Below, piece after piece: positions 1-4,954 of a stretch of 5,989 bases of DNA. Position 1 is the first letter of the stretch, and each line of letters opens with the position of its first letter. The stretch comes from CAIVAT01 sp037131145 (GTDB lineage: Bacteria > Bacteroidota > Bacteroidia > Bacteroidales > FEN-979), in contig JBAXRP010000269.1 of NCBI GenBank assembly GCA_037131145.1, positions 1 to 5,989 of the forward strand. Reading direction: 5' to 3'. The position numbers and the translations under genes were made by a program. The notes beneath the pieces were generated by a model. It searched no databases. It worked only from the letters and a program-made list of their open reading frames with translations, and had not been told where the DNA came from.

Positions 1-13
1 GTAGCGGCGTCTT

Positions 14-181
14 CTATCTGAGCTCAAGCTGGAGCTTTCCGGATTTTGCGACGATCTTCTGGTCTTCGACATCATCGGGGCAAACAAAAGCAATATCGCA
101 CGGGATGAATTTGTATAATTTTTCGGTGTCGCTGTATCCGGCGAGCAGGGCGAATGCGTTTGGGGTAAGGTGTTTGCGGGA
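14..181 (-). pseudogene. Start-less C-terminal fragment of an unrecognised protein
   Basis: An open frame of 55 codons runs from an in-frame TAA (182-184) to a TAG stop (14-16) on the minus strand with no ATG, GTG or TTG start that would give a sensible protein. The predicted peptide is protein-like in composition: a segment reading NAFALLAGYSDTEKLYKFIP is followed by CDIAFVCPDDVEDQKIV and a Lys/Leu-rich tail ending LELR. I do not recognise a family. It could be the 3' end of a gene whose upstream part was lost or frameshifted. An open stretch in another minus frame begins with ATG at 416 and runs through the stop near 182, so a single frameshift near 182 would give a protein of about 135 residues. 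It may also be chance. Its place just downstream of a tRNA gene fits a decayed insertion, but no attachment-site duplication is visible. Confidence 0.3.
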
Positions 182-449
182 TTAATTGAGCAAAAGCGCA
201 TAATTTTCGAACCTTTGTAAAAACTTTCCCATTGCCAATATATGGCTTTTTACGCCCAAAACAGTAAATGATGAAACCAGTAGTATTTATTTCATCTTTA
301 TCAAAGTAAAATTTAGATGGTTGCAATGGCGATGCTGCTTCGTTTTGCCTTGAGGCATTTATCAAACTGATCTTCACATTCTTTAGCGCTTGGCGCTCAT
401 GCATGGCATGCAACATTTGATGTGATGTTGGATTTTCAGTCCAGTAAAT
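182..449. other. Stretch with no supported gene
   Basis: No convincing gene, RNA or mobile-element boundary is visible here. The only long frame is the minus-strand one starting at 416, whose predicted product resembles no family I know. Two small adjacent inverted repeats lie at 385-397 (AGCGC/GCGCT, 3-nt loop) and 400-412 (TGCATG/CATGCA around one G); neither is followed by a T-run, and their role is unknown. Confidence 0.5.
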
Positions 450-485
450 AAAAAAGCCCCGAAAAGTTAGTATTTCGGGGCTTTT
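450..485 (-). terminator. Rho-independent terminator of tRNA-Gly
   Basis: Read on the minus strand, a hairpin with an 11-bp stem (AAGCCCCGAAA paired with TTTCGGGGCTT; plus-strand arms 454-464 and 473-483) and an 8-nt loop is followed directly by a T-run at 455-450 and then ATTT. It begins about 25 bp beyond the tRNA 3' end, so it most probably ends the tRNA transcript. The stem is flanked by A and T runs on both sides, so it could also work for plus-strand transcripts. Confidence 0.88.
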
Positions 486-509
486 CAGTGCAAGTTAGTG
501 AAGTAAGAT

Positions 510-585
510 TGGAGCGGTAAATGGGGATCGAACCCACGACCCTCAGCTTGGGAAGCTGATGCTCTACCATCTGAGCTACTACCGC
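510..585 (-). tRNA. tRNA-Gly, anticodon CCC
   Basis: The minus strand folds into a complete 76-nt cloverleaf. The 7-bp acceptor stem GCGGTAG/TTACCGC has one G-T pair. The D arm is GCTC/GAGC, the anticodon stem TCAGC/GCTGA with loop TTCCCAA (anticodon CCC, reading GGG), the variable loop GGGTC, and the T arm GTGGG/CCCAT with loop TTCGATC. The discriminator base is U, usual for bacterial glycine tRNAs, and the 3' CCA is encoded (512-510). It has its own -7 box 12 bp upstream and a terminator downstream, so it is a single-gene unit. CCC is the wobble-restricted glycine anticodon; other glycine tRNAs would read the remaining GGN codons. Confidence 0.96.
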
Positions 586-596
586 AATCTTGCGGG

Positions 597-604
597 CAAA
601 GATA
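597..604 (-). promoter_or_regulatory. Bacteroidota -7 box of the tRNA-Gly promoter
   Basis: The minus strand reads TATCTTTG, an exact match to the Bacteroidota housekeeping -7 consensus TAnnTTTG, ending 12 bp before the first base of tRNA-Gly. This would place the start of transcription a few bases upstream of the mature 5' end. No good TTTG lies at the expected -33 spacing, so only the -7 element is supported. Confidence 0.65.
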
Positions 605-637
605 TTACATTTCCTTTTCAATTTCCTGAATTTATTC

Positions 638-670
638 AGCGGGAAAATCTTCAACCTCTTTTCTCCCGCT
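638..670 (-). terminator. Possible weak terminator of the kinase-regulator operon
   Basis: Just after the regulator stop codon the minus strand can fold AGCGGG (670-665) with CCCGCT (643-638), and the stem can be extended by AAAA/TTTT after a small bulge. No T-run follows. Instead an overlapping 14-bp palindrome, CTGAAT-TT-ATTCAG (626-639), comes next. It may end transcription or stabilise the mRNA 3' end, but it is not a textbook terminator, and some read-through into the tRNA gene is possible. Confidence 0.35.
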
Positions 671-674
671 TCAA

Positions 675-1403
675 TCAAGCCAGTTTTTTCCGTTCTACCA
701 GATCAAAAAATATTTTATGGTAAGTTTCGCTAACCGGGATATATTGGTCGGCAATTTTGATTCGGTTTCGTTCAATGGATTCGATTTTATCGAGAGCGAT
801 AAAATAGGATTTATGAACCCTGCAGAACTGCGGTTCGCGTAAAACCTCCTCCAGTTTTTTGGCATTCATCAAAGTCATAATCCGACGGGTTTTAGTAACG
901 ATTCGCCAGTAATCGCCCATGCCTTCCACATACAAAACATCATTATTTTCGATGCGTTCCATACGGGTTTCGGTTTTCACGAAGAAAAAGGAGGCTTCTT
1001 CAGGTTTGGGTTTGGCTGTTTCGGTTTTTGCTCCGCTCGTATCAGTTTGCATGCGATCGAAAACCTTGTTAACGCCTTTGATAAAGCGCTCAAAGGAGAT
1101 GGGTTTCAGCATGTAATCAACCACATCGAGTTCAAAACCCTGAATGGCATAGCGTTCATAAGCCGTTGTGAAAATCACGTAAGGACGGTGTTTGAGAGCA
1201 TTCAATAACTGAATTCCGGTAAGTTCTTCCATCTGGATGTCGAGGAAAATCAGATCGACCTTATTAGATCTGATATAGTCAATAGATTCAATGGCATTAT
1301 CAAATGTTTTCAGAAGGTTCAGAAATGAAACTTTCGAACAGTAATCTTTGATGATTTCGAGCGCCAGAGGCTCGTCATCAATGGCAATACAATTGATTTT
1401 CAT
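675..1403 (-). CDS. LytTR-family response regulator
   Basis: A 242-residue cytoplasmic DNA-binding response regulator of the LytR/AlgR class, which takes phosphate from its partner kinase and binds promoter DNA. Residues about 3-116 form a CheY-like receiver with the acidic pair D9/D10, phosphoacceptor D55 (in LIFLDIQM), the TTAY switch segment at 79-82 and K100 followed by P101. A Thr/Lys/Pro-rich linker (about 119-137) leads to a LytTR domain (about 138-237) with the typical VLYVEGMGDYWRI, the L-x-x-V-L segment and RVHKSYFIAL. The length is normal and all catalytic receiver residues are present. The start ATG overlaps the kinase stop codon as ATGA (1400-1403), so translation is probably coupled and this ATG is the likely true start. 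The targets cannot be read from sequence; its own operon and the divergent gene at 2609 are the nearest candidates. The family call is firm. Confidence 0.96.
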   Translation of the reverse strand: MKINCIAIDDEPLALEIIKDYCSKVSFLNLLKTFDNAIESIDYIRSNKVDLIFLDIQMEELTGIQLLNALKHRPYVIFTTAYERYAIQGFELDVVDYMLKPISFERFIKGVNKVFDRMQTDTSGAKTETAKPKPEEASFFFVKTETRMERIENNDVLYVEGMGDYWRIVTKTRRIMTLMNAKKLEEVLREPQFCRVHKSYFIALDKIESIERNRIKIADQYIPVSETYHKIFFDLVERKKLA

Positions 1404-2425
1404 ATAATTAGAATTAGGTTTACACGATACATATTTTCATCCTCACTGATTTCAAGCCGGTGTTTTCCAGGATAAAGCAAATTAAGCCTTCGCATTACGT
1501 TGGTTAATCCAATCCCATTTGAGGCGTCTTTTGTTGCAGTATTATTTTTACGAAGGTAATTAATTACATCGAAACTTATCTGATTGGTCTCAACAAGTAA
1601 ATTAATCCATATTCCGGGGGTTCCCATTGATTTACTACCATGTTTAAATGCATTTTCAATAAACGGGATGAGCAGCATTGGAGCGATAATCCTTCCTTCA
1701 AAGCTCCCTGAAATATTCATCTCCACAAAATCATTATGCCGGATTCTGAGTTTTTCAAGTTCAATAAAGCTTTTCAAATACTCTATCTCCTTTTCGAGCA
1801 AAACACTGTCGGTGGTTGCGTCATACAACATGTAGCGCATAATTGCCGACAATTTCATAACGGCTTCAGGAGCGTCGTCCGACTTTTTATAAACCAGCGA
1901 ATAGATGTTATTAAGAGTGTTGAAAAGGAAATGCGGGTTTACCTGCGACCGTAAAAGCGCGAGTTCGCCCGACTGCTTTTCTACCATTAATTCCGATTTC
2001 AGTTTCCTGCTTTCAAACCATCCTATTGCAAGTTGCATAAACAGCGCATAAATTCCATAGATTATTACAAGGCGTATGGAATTAAACCACCAACTGCTAT
2101 CTATAGTTAGCGAATCCGACGATTTAAGATGAGAGTACCCGATATATTTCCAGAAAAAATATTCAATACCAATACGCAATGGGATGAGAATAGCAATGAC
2201 GGCAATCAATAAAAGAAAAGGAAAAAGTTTGTTTTTCCTAATGAAAAACAATCCATAAGTGAAATAGAAACTGTAAAAAGTGATAAAACTGGTGAACGGG
2301 TATATGGTTATCTCCTGAAAAGGGTCGTAATTTTTAGCCGACATCATTGCCAATGTCAGAAAAATCTGGTTGAACATGTAAATCCAAAAGGCGATATGGA
2401 TTAGGATTTTGTATTTTGTCTTCAT
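1400..2425 (-). CDS. LytS-type sensor histidine kinase (His_kinase family)
   Basis: A 341-residue inner-membrane sensor kinase and the partner of the LytTR regulator that overlaps its 3' end. The N-terminal half has four predicted membrane segments, about residues 7-28, 42-62, 67-88 and 113-135, with a short polar loop (about 100-112) between the last two and no recognisable extracellular sensor domain; the signal is therefore probably sensed within or near the membrane. A short coiled linker leads to the His_kinase motif SQVNPHFLFNTLNNIYSL with phosphoacceptor H165. The HATPase region shows the N-box PFIENAFKHG (N258) and the G-box NGIGLTNVMRRL (304-314), as usual for this reduced ATPase class. 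The ATG at 2423-2425 is the natural start, about 24 bp downstream of a good Bacteroidota promoter. The signal is unknown. Such pairs are very common in Bacteroidota and do not reveal their regulon by sequence. Confidence 0.95.
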   Translation of the reverse strand: MKTKYKILIHIAFWIYMFNQIFLTLAMMSAKNYDPFQEITIYPFTSFITFYSFYFTYGLFFIRKNKLFPFLLLIAVIAILIPLRIGIEYFFWKYIGYSHLKSSDSLTIDSSWWFNSIRLVIIYGIYALFMQLAIGWFESRKLKSELMVEKQSGELALLRSQVNPHFLFNTLNNIYSLVYKKSDDAPEAVMKLSAIMRYMLYDATTDSVLLEKEIEYLKSFIELEKLRIRHNDFVEMNISGSFEGRIIAPMLLIPFIENAFKHGSKSMGTPGIWINLLVETNQISFDVINYLRKNNTATKDASNGIGLTNVMRRLNLLYPGKHRLEISEDENMYRVNLILII

Positions 2426-2448
2426 CTCAAGTGATTGAATTTCACTTA

Positions 2449-2480
2449 CAAATTAACGACAGATGTAAGCTAAATCCAAA
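2449..2480 (-). promoter_or_regulatory. Candidate promoter of the kinase-regulator operon
   Basis: On the minus strand a TTTG (2480-2477) lies 20 nt upstream of TTAATTTG (2456-2449). This fits the Bacteroidota arrangement TTTG, 19-21 nt, TAnnTTTG, with one mismatch at the second base of the -7 box. The implied start of transcription is near 2442, leaving a leader of about 17 nt before the kinase ATG. Confidence 0.5.
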
Positions 2481-2505
2481 TGAAATCGCCGTAAATCGTT
2501 CATTT
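2478..2505. promoter_or_regulatory. Candidate operator dyad between divergent promoters
   Basis: A 7-bp inverted repeat, AAATGAA (2478-2484) and TTCATTT (2499-2505), has arms centred 21 bp apart, about two helical turns. It overlaps the -33 box of the kinase promoter and sits about 70 bp upstream of the -7 box of the opposite gene. The spacer contains part of a direct repeat AAATCG (2483-2488 and 2493-2498). A dimeric regulator could bind here, possibly the LytTR regulator itself, but AT-rich arms of this length can occur by chance. Confidence 0.28.
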
Positions 2506-2575
2506 CATCAGTTTATCCGGCAATAAGGTTATTTCAGCCGACCAATTTTTCGGGGGAACCGATTATTTTTTTCAT

Positions 2576-2583
2576 TAAATTTG
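2576..2583 (+). promoter_or_regulatory. Bacteroidota -7 box for the propeller-protein gene
   Basis: TAAATTTG is an exact match to TAnnTTTG. It ends 25 bp before the ATG at 2609, giving a predicted leader of about 18 nt. At the -33 position there is only a T-rich stretch followed by CGG and no clear TTTG. The TATAAT at 2601-2606 lies too close to the ATG to be a promoter for it. Confidence 0.5.
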
Positions 2584-2608
2584 AATTAGAAACAAGACTT
2601 TATAATAA

Positions 2609-3913
2609 ATGATTGGATTAAACGCCTCGCTGGCGAAAGAAATCATTTACTACTGTTGTTTTTGCGCTGTGGTTTTTCCGGGGACGGATTCCGTAATGGC
2701 GCAACAACATCACCGGTTTTATTACGGAACGGTGACAGAAGAGGGAACGAAACGGGGATTGTCGGGGGTTAATCTTTTTATTGAAGGAACCCGTATTGGA
2801 ACGGTAAGCGACAAAACCGGCGCTTTTTCTTTTTTTACCGATACCATTCCGGCAACTCTGACTGTGAGTTTTGTGGGATTTGAATCAAAATCGGCGCTGC
2901 TCGATGAAACTTCATTTCAGTTATCCTTATATCTTCGTCGGAAAGCTGTTGAACTCAATGAGGTTGAAATAAAAGCAAATCTGCTTGAGCCGTTTTTTAA
3001 GGATGATCATTATGCAGTTCTTGATTTTGATATTGACAGCAATCTTGTTTGGACACTCGTTTTCCGCCAAAGGATTTCAAAAGCCGAACTGATTTGTAAG
3101 AATCTGACTGGCGACACCGTGGCTGTGTCGGAGCAGTTCACCTTTAAGCCTGTAAGCATTTTCAGGGATTGCATTGGAAATTTGCACATCCTCAGCAGTG
3201 ATTCAGGGTTTCAGATTTTTCGTTCAGGAAACATGATTCAACTTATTCATCCGGTAAAACTGAAGAAATTCGAGGACGTCCTGAAAAACTGCGTTGCTTC
3301 GACTAATGAAGTTCTATTTTTCAGGAAAGTCACTAACCATGGGTTAAGCGTTGAATATTTTGGCGTAAACCGTAAAACCATGATGCAGCAAACCCTTGCG
3401 CATGTAACGGATGAAGAAAAACTGAAAATGCAGCGTAGAAACAATGACGACGCATATCTGCTAATGAGCGCCAGACCGCCGGAATCGAGAAATGATTTCG
3501 TTACATGGAATTATGTTCATAAAATTCTGTATCGCCCGGTGAAGGCAATGCTGTATCAGATTAGGTTATATACCTGCATTTTCAATAATCCTGAAAAGCA
3601 GGTTGAGTTTTATGATCAGTCGGGAAATTTCTCCTACAAACTATCGCTGCAAATTGAAAAAGTGAATGACGGCCGATGGTCTCAGGATATTGAGATTGAT
3701 AAAACGTCGGACAAAGTTTATACGACATTCCTCCGAAACGGCGTTTGCACGGTGTATGAAATAAACCTGAACAATGGCGTCCTGATCAAACAGTTAAGCC
3801 TTCAACACGCTTTTCCTGAAAAAGTAAGGATTTATAACGGCTGGGTTTATTATCTTTACGACCTTTCTTCTGATGCTGATAATAAAATGCTATTCAGACA
3901 AAAATTGCAATGA
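2609..3913 (+). CDS. Exported CarbopepD_reg-like domain protein with predicted beta-propeller
   Basis: A 434-residue secreted or periplasmic protein. Residues 1-31 look like a signal peptide: K10, a hydrophobic core at 12-23 and a likely cut after VMA (29-31) before QQ; no clean lipobox is seen. Residues about 38-123 form a carboxypeptidase-regulatory-like (CarbopepD_reg_2-type) beta-sandwich with the typical L-S-G-V-N-L-F-I-E-G-T (51-61), G-T-V-S-D-K-T-G-A-F (64-73) and V-S-F-V-G-F (86-91), ending in LNEVEIKA (116-123), the linker that normally leads into a TonB-receptor plug. No plug or barrel follows. Instead about 310 residues show repeated beta-rich units (from about 135, 182, 222, 300, 350 and 400) ending with VYYLYDLSSDADNKMLFRQKL, suggestive of a six-bladed propeller. 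Fold and function of this part are inferred. It is transcribed divergently from the LytS/LytTR operon. A role in envelope binding or sensing is possible, but no enzyme motif is visible. Confidence 0.88.
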   Translation: MIGLNASLAKEIIYYCCFCAVVFPGTDSVMAQQHHRFYYGTVTEEGTKRGLSGVNLFIEGTRIGTVSDKTGAFSFFTDTIPATLTVSFVGFESKSALLDETSFQLSLYLRRKAVELNEVEIKANLLEPFFKDDHYAVLDFDIDSNLVWTLVFRQRISKAELICKNLTGDTVAVSEQFTFKPVSIFRDCIGNLHILSSDSGFQIFRSGNMIQLIHPVKLKKFEDVLKNCVASTNEVLFFRKVTNHGLSVEYFGVNRKTMMQQTLAHVTDEEKLKMQRRNNDDAYLLMSARPPESRNDFVTWNYVHKILYRPVKAMLYQIRLYTCIFNNPEKQVEFYDQSGNFSYKLSLQIEKVNDGRWSQDIEIDKTSDKVYTTFLRNGVCTVYEINLNNGVLIKQLSLQHAFPEKVRIYNGWVYYLYDLSSDADNKMLFRQKLQ

Positions 3914-4067
3914 AAACATAATCATCGAACTAAAGTCTGCTGAGGCGTTAAACGAAATTCATATAGCATAAGTTTTAACTTATTTCAAACTATCAGGTAG
4001 TAAATTAGGTTTATTGATGAATTTTAATGTTTTACATGTTAAGGAATTAAAAGATTGGTTGACAAGA

Positions 4068-4174
4068 TTTAGCTTTGCGGCTCTCTGCGGAAAAACTCAG
4101 CGGTTCTCCGCGGTTAAACCTGTTTTTACCGCAGAGTACCCAAAGAAACCGCAAAGAGCCACAGAGTGGCTAAA
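4068..4174. repeat. Imperfect palindrome of decamers around CCGCAGAG
   Basis: Two arms of 47 bp (4068-4114 and 4128-4174) face each other across a 13-nt loop, and both end in TTTAGC/GCTAAA. Each arm is built from four octamer variants about 10 bp apart. Left arm: CTTTGCGG (4073), CTCTGCGG (4083), CTCAGCGG (4096), CTCCGCGG (4106). Right arm, inverted: CCGCAGAG (4129), a degenerate ACCCAAAG (4138), CCGCAAAG (4149), CCACAGAG (4159). It cannot encode a transposase. It looks like a dispersed intergenic repeat of the kind common in Bacteroidota genomes, and its transcript would fold into a long imperfect hairpin. It might act as a terminator, an mRNA-stability element or a protein-binding array. 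Confidence 0.8.
4070..4077 (+). promoter_or_regulatory. Possible -7 box at the left edge of the palindrome
   Basis: TAGCTTTG matches TAnnTTTG exactly. If used, transcription would start near 4084, so the mRNA of the membrane-protein gene would carry most of the palindrome as a leader of about 148 nt. There is no TTTG at the -33 spacing. TTGACA at 4059-4064 is not correctly spaced to a -10 box. No better TAnnTTTG match lies between the palindrome and the ATG at 4232. Confidence 0.25.
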
Positions 4175-4231
4175 TAATTATTAGGTTCACAAGCGGATAG
4201 TCATTAATATTATCATTTAAACAAAAGAAAA

Positions 4232-4891
4232 ATGGAAAATCAACAAAACAATCAGCAAATCATTCCGGAGGCAACAGTTTCCGGGTCTTACGGTCATGCA
4301 TGGGAAACCCTGAAAAGGTGTTTTCCTGAAATGCTTCTCATTTTTTTAATCCAGTTTCTCGTTTCACTTCCAATGGGACTAAGCGGAATTTTTTTCGACT
4401 CTGCTTTATATGGAGTTGTTTTTCCCGGTTTTTTCAACATAGTTTACGGAGTTGTGGTATTGTCTCCGGTTAGTTATGGAGCCAACTGGGTTTACCTGAA
4501 GGCTGTTCGCGGCGAGCAGTTCAAAGCTTCCGATATGTTTTTTGCTTTCCAGCAGATCGGGAATGTTCTTTTATCGGTACTACTCGTCGGTTTGATTGTC
4601 GGAATCGGTATTGTTCTTCTAATTGTTCCCGGAATCATTTTTGCCTGCAAACTGGCTTTTGTTCCCTATCTCGTGATGGACGAAAAAATGGAAGCCGTGG
4701 ATGCGGTGAGGAAAAGCTGGCAGATGACCGCTGGTTTTACCGGAAATATTTTTCTGATGGCGGTAGCGGCATTTTTTGTCGGATTGCTTGGTTTTATCTG
4801 TCTCATTGTCGGGATAATTCCAGCCGGTATGTGGATCAGTCTTGCCTTTGCAACAATTTATATGGCAGTGGCAGGTAGGGCAAAGCCGTAA
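4232..4891 (+). CDS. Multipass membrane protein of YciC/DUF975-like type
   Basis: A 219-residue integral membrane protein with an N-terminal cytoplasmic stretch rich in Asn and Gln (1-12). Predicted membrane segments are about 33-53, 58-80, 110-133, 135-148, 172-195 and 197-213. The most telling part is IVPGIIFACKLAFVPYLVMD (131-150) followed by a cytoplasmic helix with EAVDAVRKSWQMTAG (154-168). This VPG-I ... P-x-L-V-x-D/E ... A-x-x-x-S-W pattern recurs in poorly characterised membrane families such as YciC, DUF975 and the GPDP-phosphodiesterase membrane domain. No catalytic motif is present and the function is unknown. The ATG follows the A-rich run AAAGAAAA, usual for the phylum. It lies downstream of the palindrome on the same strand as the propeller gene but 318 bp away, so it is probably transcribed separately. 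Confidence 0.85.
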   Translation: MENQQNNQQIIPEATVSGSYGHAWETLKRCFPEMLLIFLIQFLVSLPMGLSGIFFDSALYGVVFPGFFNIVYGVVVLSPVSYGANWVYLKAVRGEQFKASDMFFAFQQIGNVLLSVLLVGLIVGIGIVLLIVPGIIFACKLAFVPYLVMDEKMEAVDAVRKSWQMTAGFTGNIFLMAVAAFFVGLLGFICLIVGIIPAGMWISLAFATIYMAVAGRAKP

Positions 4892-4954
4892 AAATAAAAG
4901 ATAGAAAACTACTACTATGGCGCGTTAGTTAACAGTTTAACACCATAAATCGAA

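Larger units (their letters stand above)
3914..4231. other. Intergenic region carrying a palindromic repeat
   Basis: This 318-bp gap between two plus-strand genes contains no credible reading frame. Its first part is AT-rich and holds a small palindrome ATAAGTT-TT-AACTTAT (3968-3983), too AT-rich and without a T-run to be a convincing terminator. Its second part is the long inverted repeat at 4068-4174. The bases just before the next ATG (4232) are A-rich, without a Shine-Dalgarno sequence. Confidence 0.7.

Noticed and set aside
72..416. 114-codon minus-strand reading frame
   Set aside because: No recognisable family, and its C-terminal third overlaps the more protein-like fragment at 14-181 in another frame. 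It was kept only as a possible frameshifted partner of that fragment, not as a gene.
436..678. 80-codon minus-strand reading frame over the tRNA region
   Set aside because: It is a translation of tRNA-Gly(CCC), giving the familiar false peptide VVAQMVEHQLPKLRVVGSIP, and also covers the terminator. It is not a gene.
919..1116. Plus-strand frame inside the response regulator
   Set aside because: It is antisense to a well-supported LytTR regulator and its product has no domain features.
1584..1954. Two overlapping plus-strand frames inside the histidine kinase
   Set aside because: Both are antisense to the conserved kinase core, including the H-box and N-box coding region, and are explained as shadows.
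2601..2606. TATAAT as a sigma-70-type -10 box
   Set aside because: It ends two bases before the ATG at 2609, leaving no room for a transcript start upstream of it. The TAAATTTG at 2576-2583 is better placed.
3247..3444. Minus-strand frame inside the propeller-protein gene
   Set aside because: It is antisense to a continuous coding sequence and has no independent promoter or domain signal.
4068..4174. CRISPR array
   Set aside because: The repeated units are only 8-10 bp, occur in both orientations and have no unique spacers of 25-40 bp, so this is a palindromic intergenic repeat.
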